Source: BJ22 sp021298375 (GTDB lineage: Bacteria > Planctomycetota > Planctomycetia > Pirellulales > Pirellulaceae). From it: a stretch of DNA of 64,000 nucleotides. The notes beneath the pieces are model-generated. The model searched no databases. It was not told where the DNA came from and saw only the letters and a program-made list of their open reading frames with translations. The stretch's first letter is position 1; each line of letters starts with the position of its first letter. The translations under genes and the position numbers were made by a program. The stretch covers positions 32,754-96,753 of the forward strand of contig JBKDOL010000090.1 of NCBI GenBank assembly GCA_046343015.1. Direction: 5' to 3'. Below are positions 9,682 through 21,671 of the stretch, in pieces.

Positions 9682-9746
9682 TCCCGCCGCAGCCCTGCCA
9701 AGGAGCTACGGGCCAATTCGATCAGTCAACCACGAGGAGTCCAGCC

Positions 9747-10241
9747 TTGGCTGCGGACGAGAAAGGCATTCAGATTCGGCGCGGCGAACTGCGGGACACT
9801 GCAGTGCTGGCCGGCTTCAACATCGCAATGGCCGCTGAGACAGAGAGCCTCGAACTGCTGCCGGAGGTGATTTCCGCCGGGGTTGCTGCCATTCTGGCCG
9901 ACCCGGGTCGCGGTTTTTATCTGCTGGCCGAGTTCGGAGGCGAAGTCGCCGGGGCCTTGATGGTGACTTCCGAATGGAGTGACTGGCGAAACGGTTTTTT
10001 CTGGTGGATTCAAAGCGTTTATGTGCGGCCCGAGTTTCGGCGGCAGGGCATTTATCGCTCGCTGCATGAACACTTGCGGCAGCTGGCCAAAACGGAACCG
10101 AACGTCTGCGGACTGCGGCTGTATGTCGAACGCGAGAACGAGCGTGCGCAAGCGACCTACTCACGGCTCGGCATGCGGGAGACGCACTATCTGCTCTACG
10201 AGGAATTGAAACAAGGGCTCCGTTTCCGTCAGGGAGATTGA
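9747..10241 (+). CDS. GNAT family N-acetyltransferase
   Basis: A 164-residue single-domain acetyltransferase. The acetyl-CoA pyrophosphate loop is in SVYVRPEFRRQGIYRSL (Q/RxxGxx), preceded by the WWIQSVYV strand and followed by ERENERAQATYSRLGMRET, typical of the GNAT C-terminal half. The start appears to be TTG at 9747 with CGAGGAG about 9 bases upstream. The stop TGA at 10239-10241 is followed two bases later by the ATG of the sulfatase gene, so the two are probably co-transcribed and translationally coupled. The acceptor substrate cannot be inferred. Confidence 0.85.
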   Translation: MAADEKGIQIRRGELRDTAVLAGFNIAMAAETESLELLPEVISAGVAAILADPGRGFYLLAEFGGEVAGALMVTSEWSDWRNGFFWWIQSVYVRPEFRRQGIYRSLHEHLRQLAKTEPNVCGLRLYVERENERAQATYSRLGMRETHYLLYEELKQGLRFRQGD

Positions 10242-10243
10242 GG

Positions 10244-11854
10244 ATGTGGCATACACTCGTCAGCAGCTCGGGACTCCGTTTGGCGACAACGTTGCTGAGG
10301 TGGTTGGCTTTCGCGGTTATGCTCTCCGGAGCATCGGGCGCAAACGGCCAAAGCAGTGCCGCCGCAAGTCGGACGCGTCCCCCGAACATCATTCTGATCA
10401 TGGCCGATGATCTCGGCTTCGGTGATGTCTCCTGCAACGGAGCGACTGCTATCCGCACGCCGAATATCGATCGCCTCGCGCACGAAGGGCTCCGCTTCAC
10501 GTCCGGTTACAGCTCTGCCTCAACCTGCACTCCGACCCGGTTCTCGCTCCTGACCGGCTGCTATGCGTTTCGCGTTCCGGGAACCGGTGTCGCCCCGCCC
10601 AACGGAGCCGCGCTGATTAAACCTCCCCGCGATACGCTGGCCTTTGCGCTCCGCCGCGCAGGCTACGCGACAGCGGTGATCGGCAAGTGGCATCTTGGAC
10701 TGGGCGACCCCAGGCCGGACTGGAACGGGCGACTGCAGCCCGGCCCGCTTGAGATCGGCTTTGACCACGCCCTGATTCTGCCCACCACCAACGACCGGGT
10801 GCCTCAGGTTCTGGTCGAAGACGCGCGCGTTCGCGGGCTCGACCCGAGCGACCCGCTTTGGGTCGGCGACAAATCACCTTCGGCGGATCACGTCACGGGC
10901 CTGAATGCCCGTCAGACTTTGAAAATGGATTGGAAAGTCGGGCACCATGGAACGATTCACAACGGTGTCAGCCGGATCGGCTTCTACACCGGCGGAACCG
11001 CAGCGCGTTTTCGCGATGAGGACCTTTCCGACATCTGGGTCGAGGCGAGCCGCAACTGGATTACTGCCCAGCGCGATCGCCCCTTCTTTCTCTTTTTCGC
11101 CTCACACGCGATCCATGTTCCGCGGCTCGTGCCTGAGCGTTTTCAGGGCCAGTCGGGAATGGGGCCGCGCGGTGATGCGATTCTGGAATTCGACTGGTCG
11201 GTCGGCGCGTTGCTGCAAATCCTGGAAGAGCAGGGGCTGAGCAATCACACGCTGGTCATTCTCTGCTCGGACAACGGGCCGGTTCTGGATGACGGCTACG
11301 CGGATGACGCGGTCGAAAAACTTGGCGCCCACAAACCGGCCGGACCCTTTCGCGGAGGCAAGTACAGCGTTTATGAGGGAGGCACGCGCACCCCGTTCGT
11401 GGCTTGGTGGCCGGGCACTGTCAAGCCTGGCGTGAGCGAGGCGCTTGTCAGCACAGTTGACCTGCCCCGCAGCCTGGCAACGATCGCCGGCGGTGCGCTC
11501 CAACAAGCTGAACTGCTGGACAGCGTCGACGTTTCCGCCGCCCTGCTCGGTCACATCCCGACCGGGCGTCAGTCGCTGCTGACACAGGACAACGCAGGCC
11601 GCAGTTTTGGCTGGCGAGAGGGCGCGTGGAAGCTCGTCCGAACCCAGTCTCCGCCCGCAGCCGGTCAAAAGCCCGGACAAAAACCAGGCCCAGCCAGCCA
11701 GGTTGATCAACTGTTTCAGATCGAGCAGGACCCGGGTGAAACTCGCGACTTGGCGGGCGAGCAGAGCGCGCTACTGCAGAAGTTGCAGGCAGCTCTCGCA
11801 GCCGAATTGGCCAAAACCGAAAGCGATGCTCCGAAGCCAGGGCCCGGGAACTAG
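10244..11854 (+). CDS. Secreted arylsulfatase (Cys-type)
   Basis: A 536-residue sulfatase with an N-terminal signal peptide (hydrophobic stretch LLRWLAFAVMLSGASG). The catalytic formylglycine precursor is C95 in the C-T-P-T-R signature, followed by LLTGCYAFR. Metal-site residues lie in NIILIMADDLGFGD and near VILCSDNGP, and GKWHLG supplies the conserved lysine. A sulfatase-modifying enzyme elsewhere in the genome would be needed to convert C95. ATG 10244 is preceded by AGGGAGATTGAGG, a strong ribosome-binding region overlapping the end of the GNAT gene. Such sulfatases act on sulfated polysaccharides in planctomycetes; the specific substrate is not readable. The tail contains a short KPGQKPG repeat. 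Confidence 0.94.
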   Translation: MWHTLVSSSGLRLATTLLRWLAFAVMLSGASGANGQSSAAASRTRPPNIILIMADDLGFGDVSCNGATAIRTPNIDRLAHEGLRFTSGYSSASTCTPTRFSLLTGCYAFRVPGTGVAPPNGAALIKPPRDTLAFALRRAGYATAVIGKWHLGLGDPRPDWNGRLQPGPLEIGFDHALILPTTNDRVPQVLVEDARVRGLDPSDPLWVGDKSPSADHVTGLNARQTLKMDWKVGHHGTIHNGVSRIGFYTGGTAARFRDEDLSDIWVEASRNWITAQRDRPFFLFFASHAIHVPRLVPERFQGQSGMGPRGDAILEFDWSVGALLQILEEQGLSNHTLVILCSDNGPVLDDGYADDAVEKLGAHKPAGPFRGGKYSVYEGGTRTPFVAWWPGTVKPGVSEALVSTVDLPRSLATIAGGALQQAELLDSVDVSAALLGHIPTGRQSLLTQDNAGRSFGWREGAWKLVRTQSPPAAGQKPGQKPGPASQVDQLFQIEQDPGETRDLAGEQSALLQKLQAALAAELAKTESDAPKPGPGN

Positions 11855-11910
11855 ATCGCCGGACGGTTCACATGCGGGTCGAGCCGCGGCGAGTTGCGGA
11901 CTTCAGCCGA

Positions 11911-11946
11911 ATTTCCAGACAGGCGCTTGGATTTCCAGAGAGGCGC
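11911..11946. repeat. 16-bp imperfect direct repeat, 20-bp period
   Basis: ATTTCCAGACAGGCGC (11911-11926) recurs as ATTTCCAGAGAGGCGC (11931-11946), 15 of 16 bases identical. It lies in the spacer after the sulfatase. Confidence 0.8.
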
Positions 11947-11984
11947 GTGCGGATCTCGTCAGCCAGCAACCGGACCTGGAGCGG

Positions 11985-12218
11985 TTAACCAAACAGGCCC
12001 GCCCAAAAGGCCCACTTGCTGGCCCGATTCGATTTGCGATTGCCTCGCTCCACGTCAGCCGGGTCGCGACCCAATCCAGCTTCGCCGTTGCGAATCCCCA
12101 GCTTTGAGAACGAGCACTTGTGGACCCGACCGTTTTGTAAAGCCTTTGGGCGGCCCTGCTCGTAAGTCAGCCTGACTGCCTGGCCACAATAAATGCAATT
12201 CGTTTGCTTGAATGCCAT
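11985..12218 (-). CDS. Small zinc-ribbon-like protein
   Basis: A 77-residue protein on the minus strand. It opens MAFKQTNCIYCGQAVRLTYE and continues with GRPKAL and GRVHKC, giving a C-x2-C-G then H-x-C pattern. This is like small single-zinc proteins whose CxxC sits near the N-terminus and whose second ligand pair is about 25 residues later. The second half (from about residue 38) is basic and unremarkable and could be low-complexity tail. The codon pattern around the Cys-His part looks coding, but the gene is short and has no convincing ribosome-binding site. No function is assigned. Confidence 0.45.
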   Translation of the reverse strand: MAFKQTNCIYCGQAVRLTYEQGRPKALQNGRVHKCSFSKLGIRNGEAGLGRDPADVERGNRKSNRASKWAFWAGLFG

Positions 12219-12668
12219 CGCTCAACTTTCTTCTGGTCCGCCCAATGCGGGCGGCGACCTGCTCAATTTCTGATTGCTTCTCTTACCGAAATTCGTACGT
12301 TTTGACCACAGAATTGAGTTGCTTCCAAAATGTCGCAAGCAGGGATTTCTACTCATTTCCCCTCAAACGCGCCATTTCCCAAAGCGGCTGAAAACGGCTC
12401 TGCGGCGCGAGCCCCACAGAGCCGGTCAAGTTGCGGTATCTGGGCCGCAGCCGACGCCACAGAGCGTGGCTGCGCGGAACGCTCGGAACGCGAGAAAAGT
12501 GCGAGCCCGTGCACGAATTGGCCCGCGCTGACGGAACATTTGGCGTTCGCCGAGAAGAGGCGTGCTGCACTCGCAAAACCGGTTGCCGAATTGACAGCTG
12601 CGCGGAAAAACTTACGTTAGTTTGCCAATCACCCCTGTTCCGCTCGTTTACCAACTCAGGGTATCCGG
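12219..12668. other. Spacer without a convincing gene
   Basis: I find no supported coding frame here; the short frames on both strands lack motifs. A weak hairpin (GCCAC, 5-base loop, GTGGC) flanked by complementary CGCA/TGCG lies near 12445-12477. Confidence 0.5.
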
Positions 12669-14234
12669 ATGCTTCATGTCTCGCTCCGCCATGTTTTGCT
12701 ATTGCTTCTGCTCGCTTGGGGCACCCCCCTGGTCGCCCAGCGATTCGACAATCGCGACTTTGTTACCCAGCTCTACCGGGAATACTACCAGCGAGTCCCC
12801 TCGAGTCAGGAGCTGAAGATCTGGCTGGATGGTCTGCAGCGGGGAGACTCGCCGCTGGATGTTCACGCTGCGTTCATCGGCAGCGACGAGTATTTCGAAA
12901 AGTGTGGATTGAACGCCAACACCTGGCTGAACAATGTTTTTGTGGCCGTCACCAATCGGAGTCCCAGCTCGGAGGAATTCCGCTACTGGAGCCAGCGGCT
13001 GCGGCAACTCGGCTACAACCGGCGGGCGGTGGGGCGTGAGTTCCTGCAGTCCTACGGGGGACAGGCGGTCGTTACACCTCAGCCTGGAATCAGTGGAACG
13101 ACAGGCTATGAGCAGATCGCTTCCCAAATGCTGAACAACTCCCGGCAACTGACGCAAAATGTCCGCAGCGAAGTGACTGGCTTCAACGGAAGTCTCGTTT
13201 TGCTGCAGGCGAACAATCTGCAGTCAATCTTGCAGAAGTCGCAAAAGGCTCTGGAGAATTATGCCCGCGATCCGCTGGCCGCCCAGTTGGCACTGAACAA
13301 TGTGCAACTGGCGACAAAGAGTCTGGGAACCAGCCTGCAGAGTGCCCCGAGCGCGGTCAATTCCAGATACTATCTCAACGAGATTTCCCAACTGCACCGC
13401 TCGCTCTCCTCAGTCGTCACGGGACTCAATCCGGGGACCGGTGGAGGAGGCACGATTTATCCCCCGGTGAATCCTCCCGCTCGACCGGGTCCCAGCTTGA
13501 GCCGCGATGACGCACGGCGAATCGGCCGTGAGGTCGACAACCTCGGCGACCGGGCGAATGATTCCTTTTACCTCGTGCAGTCGATCGCCAATCAGGATTA
13601 CCGTTACCAGCGGTTGAGCGCTGACCTGTCCAGCTTCACTGGCCGCGTGCAGGCCCTCAGCCGCAACACGGTTGAAGGTTATCCGATCGAGCGGTTGCGC
13701 AGCGATTTACTGAGCCTCGACAATCAGCTGCGGAACATCGACAACTCGATTCGCAGCCTGTACGTCGATGTGCGTGTTTCTCAATCCTGGATGAGTACGA
13801 GTCGGGCTTGGGATGACCTGCGGAATCAGGCGACCCGGTTAGTCGGGGATTTCGGCAGCACGAATTTCCAACCCAACGTGCCCAACGTCAACACGCAGTT
13901 AATCCTGCAGCAGATCGATCGAAACATTGCCCAGTGCGACGCGTTGCTTGCCCAATTGAACCAGTACTACCTCTCGGGCGGTGCCTTTGGTCGCTTGATT
14001 AGCGACGTGCGGGCGATTCGCAACAATCTGGTGCAGTTGCGGGCCAATGTCCTGGCCGGCAATAACCCGAGTGTCTGGCGAACGGATGCCAATGCGATTC
14101 GCAGCAGTTTGAGTGATGCCAACCAGGCGCAGCAGGAAATCCTGCGCTCGGCCCGTTCAACCGGGCAAGGCGCCCCCAGCCTGAATGAATTGAACAGCTC
14201 GCTGCAGCAGCTCAATCAGTCACTTGGCCTTTAG
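12669..14234 (+). CDS. Secreted DUF4214-like, helical protein
   Basis: A 521-residue exported protein with a clear signal peptide (LRHVLLLLLLAWGTPLVAQ). Residues ~24-135 contain two units resembling DUF4214: FVTQLYREYYQRVPSSQELKIW with FIGSDEYFEKCG, then WLNNVFVAVTNRSPSSEEFRYW. DUF4214 repeats occur in secreted and S-layer-like proteins. The remaining ~380 residues are rich in Gln, Asn, Ser and Leu with long predicted helices (SLNELNSSLQQLNQSLGL at the end), split by a Pro/Gly linker near residue 255-275 (GTGGGGTIYPPVNPPARPGP). There are no enzyme motifs. Likely an extracytoplasmic structural or assembly protein. ATG 12669 gives an ideal signal peptide. Confidence 0.75.
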   Translation: MLHVSLRHVLLLLLLAWGTPLVAQRFDNRDFVTQLYREYYQRVPSSQELKIWLDGLQRGDSPLDVHAAFIGSDEYFEKCGLNANTWLNNVFVAVTNRSPSSEEFRYWSQRLRQLGYNRRAVGREFLQSYGGQAVVTPQPGISGTTGYEQIASQMLNNSRQLTQNVRSEVTGFNGSLVLLQANNLQSILQKSQKALENYARDPLAAQLALNNVQLATKSLGTSLQSAPSAVNSRYYLNEISQLHRSLSSVVTGLNPGTGGGGTIYPPVNPPARPGPSLSRDDARRIGREVDNLGDRANDSFYLVQSIANQDYRYQRLSADLSSFTGRVQALSRNTVEGYPIERLRSDLLSLDNQLRNIDNSIRSLYVDVRVSQSWMSTSRAWDDLRNQATRLVGDFGSTNFQPNVPNVNTQLILQQIDRNIAQCDALLAQLNQYYLSGGAFGRLISDVRAIRNNLVQLRANVLAGNNPSVWRTDANAIRSSLSDANQAQQEILRSARSTGQGAPSLNELNSSLQQLNQSLGL

Positions 14235-14251
14235 TCTCTGCTAGTCTCTGC
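14232..14251. repeat. 10-bp perfect tandem duplication
   Basis: TAGTCTCTGC is present twice back to back (14232-14241, 14242-14251), beginning at the stop codon of the preceding gene. Confidence 0.85.
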
Positions 14252-14331
14252 TTCGCGACAACGCCCAACCATTTCACGGGGCTGCGCTTCTTTCAGCGAC
14301 AGCCGCGTTTAACTCTGAGGAGTGCCTTTCA

Positions 14332-15615
14332 ATGCGTTCTCTTAACTGCCTGGCATGGATGCTGGTTTTGACTGGGGTGTGCACGGCGCCGCTGCCGGCT
14401 CAGGAAACTGTTTCTCCGGCTGCTCCGCCCGCAGCCCAGCAACCCCCGCAGGAAGCGGCTCAGGCGACTTCGCCGATCGAACTTCCTCCGGCGATGAAGG
14501 CGTTCGGCCAATTCCTCGGCACTGCCGAGCAGGCACTCCGCTCCAGCCAGCCGTACCGGGTCAAGGTCGAATCGGAGTGGCTCTCGCTTCGCAATGGACA
14601 GATTGACCTCTCAGGCACCAATTACCTGCAGGTCCTGATCAGCGGAAACAATCGGCTCCGCCTGGAGGCCCGCGAGCAGTCGGACCAGCCGGCCCAATTC
14701 ATCGCAGTGGCGGATGGAGCGAATCTGACGCGCGTTCACGCGCCGCTGGCGAAGTACAGCCGCGAAGCAACATCGGACCCTCAAGCCGAGTTGGCGGGCT
14801 GCGAAATCACCCAGTCGATTCTGGAGATATGCGGTTCCCGCCTGCTGCTCTCCAACCAGGCGAAAGACTCGGTCTTCCAACAATTGACCCAGGTTGCCGA
14901 CCTGGGCGATGACGCCAATCTGCGGCACTTCCAAATCGGCTTGGCCGATGGGCGAGTCGCGGATGTCTGGTTTACCGAGGCGGCTCCACACTTGCCGGTC
15001 AAGCTCGTGACGCGCGAGGTCAAGTCGATTGGCCAAGACCTGAAGCAGGAGCTGCAAATTACGGCCAACTTCGATTGGGAGTTGAATGTGCCGATCACCG
15101 ATGCCGACTTCGCGGTCAACCTGCCCGCCGAATATCAACAGGTCTCCAACCTCGCCGACACCTTGGCCGGGCAGGGGAGTGAGGAGTTGGTTGGTCGCCC
15201 GCTGCCCCAGTTTTCGCTGGTCAACCTCGCCGGGCAACCGGTGCCGATCGAAAAGGAGAATCGCCCGGTCCTGCTCTACTTCTGGGCGACTTGGGCCGCG
15301 CCGACAACGGAAGACCTGCCGGGTGTGGTTGAGTTTGCCAAACAGTTGGAGAGCCAGGGCGTCCGTGTGGTCGCCGTGAATGTCGCTGAGGAAAAGGATG
15401 TCATTGCCGCGTTTCTGGAAGCCAACAAAGTCACACTCGACGTGGCGATCGACAAAACGGGAGAGGTGATCCACGACCTTCGGATCACTGAACTGCCGGC
15501 GGTAGTACTGATCGACAAGGCTCACAATGTTCGCGCGGTATTCGAAGAAGTCACGCAGGATATTCGCGCCAAGCTGGCAGACGAACTGAAAAAAATCGCT
15601 GACCAGCCGAAGTAG
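14332..15615 (+). CDS. Secreted DUF2092-like protein with cysteine-less thioredoxin domain
   Basis: A 427-residue exported protein with a signal peptide (NCLAWMLVLTGVCTAPLPAQ) and a short Ala/Pro/Gln-rich spacer. Residues ~50-270 look like the DUF2092/LolA-type beta fold seen in planctomycete proteins (YRVKVESEW, LPVKLVTREV, DADFAVNLP). Residues ~285-420 have a TlpA-type thioredoxin fold: VGRPLPQFSLVNLAGQPV, VLLYFWATWAAPT, VRVVAVNVAE, LRITELPAVVLID. The usual WCxxC is replaced by W-A322-A-P-T325, so both redox cysteines are missing while the surrounding fold and the cis-proline (ELPAVV) remain. It therefore cannot act as a normal disulfide oxidoreductase; a binding or chaperone role is a guess. 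Confidence 0.8.
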   Translation: MRSLNCLAWMLVLTGVCTAPLPAQETVSPAAPPAAQQPPQEAAQATSPIELPPAMKAFGQFLGTAEQALRSSQPYRVKVESEWLSLRNGQIDLSGTNYLQVLISGNNRLRLEAREQSDQPAQFIAVADGANLTRVHAPLAKYSREATSDPQAELAGCEITQSILEICGSRLLLSNQAKDSVFQQLTQVADLGDDANLRHFQIGLADGRVADVWFTEAAPHLPVKLVTREVKSIGQDLKQELQITANFDWELNVPITDADFAVNLPAEYQQVSNLADTLAGQGSEELVGRPLPQFSLVNLAGQPVPIEKENRPVLLYFWATWAAPTTEDLPGVVEFAKQLESQGVRVVAVNVAEEKDVIAAFLEANKVTLDVAIDKTGEVIHDLRITELPAVVLIDKAHNVRAVFEEVTQDIRAKLADELKKIADQPK

Positions 15616-15673
15616 TCTTTCCCGCGCCAGCCCGCCAGGGTGAGTGCCTCCGAATTTCGCTCCCGGCGAACCG

Positions 15674-16096
15674 ATGAAATCACTGACTGAATATTTGACC
15701 ATGCGGGTTCCCGGGAAGATGTCGTTTGTGAACATCACTCCCGAAGTCGCGGCGGCAGTCAGAAAGAGCGGGGTTCAGGAAGGACTGGTGCTGGTCAACA
15801 GCATGCACATCACGTCCAGCGTCTTCATCAATGATGACGAAGCGGGACTGCATCGGGACTTTGGCAAATGGTTGGAGGAACTCGCCCCCTTCAACCCCGA
15901 CCCGGATCATTATCATCACAATCGCACAGGCGAAGACAATGCCGACGCCCACCTGAAGCGGCAAGTGATGGGCCGCGAAGTAGTGGTTGCAATCACTGGC
16001 GGCAAACTCGACTTCGGCCCGTGGGAGCAGATCTTTTATGGCGAGTTTGACGGCAATCGTTCCAAACGCGTGCTGCTCAAGATTATTGGCGAGTAA
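15674..16096 (+). CDS. YjbQ family protein (UPF0047)
   Basis: A 140-residue protein with the complete YjbQ signature: VNSMHITSSVFIND, a His-rich DPDHYHHNRTGEDNADAHLK stretch, REVVVAITGGKLDFGPWEQIFYGEFDG, and a short basic C-terminus. Members of this family have weak thiamine-phosphate-synthase-like activity in E. coli, and the physiological role is unsettled. ATG 15674 matches the family length; an upstream in-frame alternative at 15644 would add ten unconserved residues. The next gene starts 5 bases after the stop, so the two are probably co-transcribed. Confidence 0.9.
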   Translation: MKSLTEYLTMRVPGKMSFVNITPEVAAAVRKSGVQEGLVLVNSMHITSSVFINDDEAGLHRDFGKWLEELAPFNPDPDHYHHNRTGEDNADAHLKRQVMGREVVVAITGGKLDFGPWEQIFYGEFDGNRSKRVLLKIIGE

Positions 16097-16101
16097 ACTC
16101 C

Positions 16102-16815
16102 ATGTCCACGGGAGCCTCCCCCCGCTTCCTCTTTTTTGATGCCGTCGGGACGCTGCTGAGGCCGGTGCCGGATGTCGTAACGGTCTACCATCAGGTGGGG
16201 CACGCTCACGGCAGTCGACTGACCACCGCCGCGATTCGCGATCGATTCTCGCAACTTTATCGCGTCCACTTTGCCCGAGACTCGGCAAATCGGGAAACTC
16301 TCCGCACCAGCGAGCAGCACGAGCGACGACGCTGGCAAGCCCTGGTCCAGGAATTATTCGCTGAAGTAACCGCTTCAGACCAGTTATTCAGTGCCCTCTG
16401 GGAACATTTTTCCCAACCCCGGCACTGGGAACTTTACCCGGATGTACCATCGGCGATCGAATGGCTCAATGACCGCGGCTTCGCCTGGGGAATCGCCTCT
16501 AACTTTGACCGACGGCTGGAGTCGATTGTTGCCGACCAGCCCGCGTTGGCCGCTGCTCAACTCGTGATCACCTCAGCCTCGGCAGGCTGGAGCAAGCCGG
16601 CAGCGGAGTTTTACCTGCAGGCTGCCCAAGCGGCCGCACATCGGCTTGGCATTGCCGAGCCGCAACTCTGCATGATTGGCGACAACCCGACTCTTGATGT
16701 GGCTGCTGCGCGAGCCCGTGGCTGGCAGGCGATCTGGCTTGAACGCGATCAACCGGCGGCGCTGCAAGAGGGGCGAATTCAGACTTTGCACGACTTGCAA
16801 TTCCTGCTGCCCTGA
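16102..16815 (+). CDS. HAD-superfamily hydrolase
   Basis: A 237-residue HAD-like protein. Motif I is FFDAVGTLL with nucleophile D13; the usual second Asp (DxD) is Val15, as in HDHD3-type members. Motif II is in GIASNF, motif III contains the lysine in GWSKPAAEFY, and motif IV is MIGDNPTLDVAAARA. The helical cap lies roughly at residues 20-90. Because the second Asp is missing, classic phosphomonoesterase activity may be weak or absent, and the substrate is unknown. The gene follows the YjbQ gene by 5 bases and probably shares its transcript. Confidence 0.88.
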   Translation: MSTGASPRFLFFDAVGTLLRPVPDVVTVYHQVGHAHGSRLTTAAIRDRFSQLYRVHFARDSANRETLRTSEQHERRRWQALVQELFAEVTASDQLFSALWEHFSQPRHWELYPDVPSAIEWLNDRGFAWGIASNFDRRLESIVADQPALAAAQLVITSASAGWSKPAAEFYLQAAQAAAHRLGIAEPQLCMIGDNPTLDVAAARARGWQAIWLERDQPAALQEGRIQTLHDLQFLLP

Positions 16816-16954
16816 ACATTCTGTGCCGACGGCCGCCTGGAGATTATCCTCCCATCTGCCTGATCATTGGCCCATGCCACTTGTCGGGGTGGGTTATACT
16901 GGACCGGTCGGCGCCCCTCAGTGGCCGGCGTTCCACCTCTCATGAGCTGCTGCG

Positions 16955-19972
<3,018 letters not shown>

Positions 19973-20007
19973 AGCTTCGCCCGCTCCTTTATTTTCAGGA
20001 TCAACTG

Positions 20008-21456
20008 ATGGCCTCACCTTTTGACCGGCGACAACTGTTTGACTACGCCCTCCGCGGTGTCGGAGCGACCGCGCTGCTGCAACTGTTACTGCGCGAGGGG
20101 CTGGCACATGCCGGGGCGACAGCCAGTCGAGATCAGCGCCTCGATGGCTTTCCGAATCATCCTCCCCGAGTCAAACGGGCAATTCAAATCTGCTTAATCG
20201 GCGGACTCAGTCACCTTGATTCCTTTGACTACAAACCGGAACTGGCCAGGTTCCATGGCAAGTCGCTGCAGTCGAGTGAGCAGCCCGATATTTTTTTCGG
20301 CCAGGTCGGACTCCTCCGCCAAAGCGATTGGAAATTCCAGCAGCAAGGGCAGAGCGGCCTGTGGCTCTCGGACCTCTTCCCGCAGATTGCCCGGCGAGCC
20401 GATGATCTGACGCTGATTCGTTCCATGGTCTCGGACTCCGCGAATCACACGCCGGCCCTGTTTTTCGCCAACAGCGGCTTCCAATTCAACGGCTATCCCT
20501 CGCTGGGGAGTTGGCTCTCGTACGGACTGGGAAGCGAAACTGAGTCGCTCCCTGATTATGTGGCACTGCCTGATCTGCGGGGCGGTCCAACGGGTGGTGC
20601 TTCGAACTGGAGCAATGGCTTCCTCCCCGCCCGGCATCAAGGCGTCGAGTTCCGCGGGCTCGAACAGCCGGTCAGGGACCTGTTTCCCGCCAGGGCGATC
20701 CCTGCGGAAATGGAGGCCGACACGAGGGACTTTCTCCGCCTGTTGAATGAACGCCACCTGCAGCAGGCGGGTGAAGACGAAAATCTTGTCGCCCGTTTGA
20801 GAAGCTATGAGCTCGCGGCCCAAATGCAGCTCTCCGTTCCCGAGGTCAGCGACCTCAGCGGTGAGACGGAGGCGACGCGAAAACTCTATGGCCTGGACCA
20901 AGAGCTGACCAGCGATGCGGGGCGTCGCTGCCTGCTCGGCCGGCGATTGCTGGAGCGCGGCGTCCGGTTCGTTCAAATTTTCTCAGGTGGACCGATTGGT
21001 GGCTCGCCTCGGGTCAGCTGGGACGCGCACGAAAACGTGCTGGAGAACCATTCGATTGAGGCCCAGCGAATCGACCGTCCCGTCGCCGGACTGCTCGAGG
21101 ATCTCAAGCAGCGGGGAATGCTGGAAGACACCTTGGTGATGTTTACGACAGAGTTTGGCCGGACACCCTTTGCCCAGTCCGCAGCCGATCAGGTTGGCAC
21201 CGGCCGGGATCACAACCGCTATGGCTTTTCCGTCTGGATGGCAGGTGGCGGCCTGAAGCCCGGGACGTCGTTCGGTGAGACTGATGAAATCGGCTGGAAG
21301 GCTGCCGCCAATCCTGTTACATGGCATGATTTTCACGCCACGGTGCTCCACCTGTTCGGCATCGACCACACGCGGCTGACCTATTACCACAATGGTATCC
21401 AGCGGCGATTGACCAACGTCCACGGCGAATTGATCTCGGGCATTTTGCGGAGCTAA
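20008..21456 (+). CDS. DUF1501 family protein
   Basis: A 482-residue DUF1501 protein, the usual partner of PSCyt1/DUF1549/DUF1553 proteins. Conserved elements: RAIQICLIGGLSHLDSFDYKPEL near residue 53, SMVSDSANHTPAL, GRRLLERGVRFVQIFSGG, DTLVMFTTEFGRTPFAQ, DHNRYGFSVWMAGGGLKPGTSFGETDE, and HDFHATVLHLFGIDHTRLTY at the C-terminus. The fold belongs to the alkaline-phosphatase/sulfatase superfamily, but a function is not proven. The N-terminus (SPFDRRQLFDYALRGVGATALL) is a twin-arginine-like or atypical signal. It is co-directional with the upstream 1,005-residue gene at 35 bp distance. Confidence 0.93.
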   Translation: MASPFDRRQLFDYALRGVGATALLQLLLREGLAHAGATASRDQRLDGFPNHPPRVKRAIQICLIGGLSHLDSFDYKPELARFHGKSLQSSEQPDIFFGQVGLLRQSDWKFQQQGQSGLWLSDLFPQIARRADDLTLIRSMVSDSANHTPALFFANSGFQFNGYPSLGSWLSYGLGSETESLPDYVALPDLRGGPTGGASNWSNGFLPARHQGVEFRGLEQPVRDLFPARAIPAEMEADTRDFLRLLNERHLQQAGEDENLVARLRSYELAAQMQLSVPEVSDLSGETEATRKLYGLDQELTSDAGRRCLLGRRLLERGVRFVQIFSGGPIGGSPRVSWDAHENVLENHSIEAQRIDRPVAGLLEDLKQRGMLEDTLVMFTTEFGRTPFAQSAADQVGTGRDHNRYGFSVWMAGGGLKPGTSFGETDEIGWKAAANPVTWHDFHATVLHLFGIDHTRLTYYHNGIQRRLTNVHGELISGILRS

Positions 21457-21608
21457 GCGAGCTTCTGTTTCGCGCCGCGCAGCCCGGAGATCGCCAGCCT
21501 CGCATCAGTCGATCTCAAGTACTTGCAACTCGGATTCGCGCGGCGAACTCCCGCCGGAACCCGCGCCAGCCCGCTTGCCCGGCGACACGGCATCCAGCAG
21601 CGAGGGGC

Positions 21609-21660
21609 ACTGGCGTCAACCGCTCTGGCGTCAATGACACTGGCGTCAATGACACTGGCG
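21609..21660. repeat. 15-bp tandem repeat, about 3.5 copies
   Basis: The unit beginning TGGCGTCAA recurs at 21611, 21626 and 21641 with a partial copy at 21656. Copies 2 and 3 are identical over 15 bases. It lies in the spacer downstream of both converging genes. Confidence 0.85.
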
Positions 21661-21671
21661 CGGCCGGGGCT

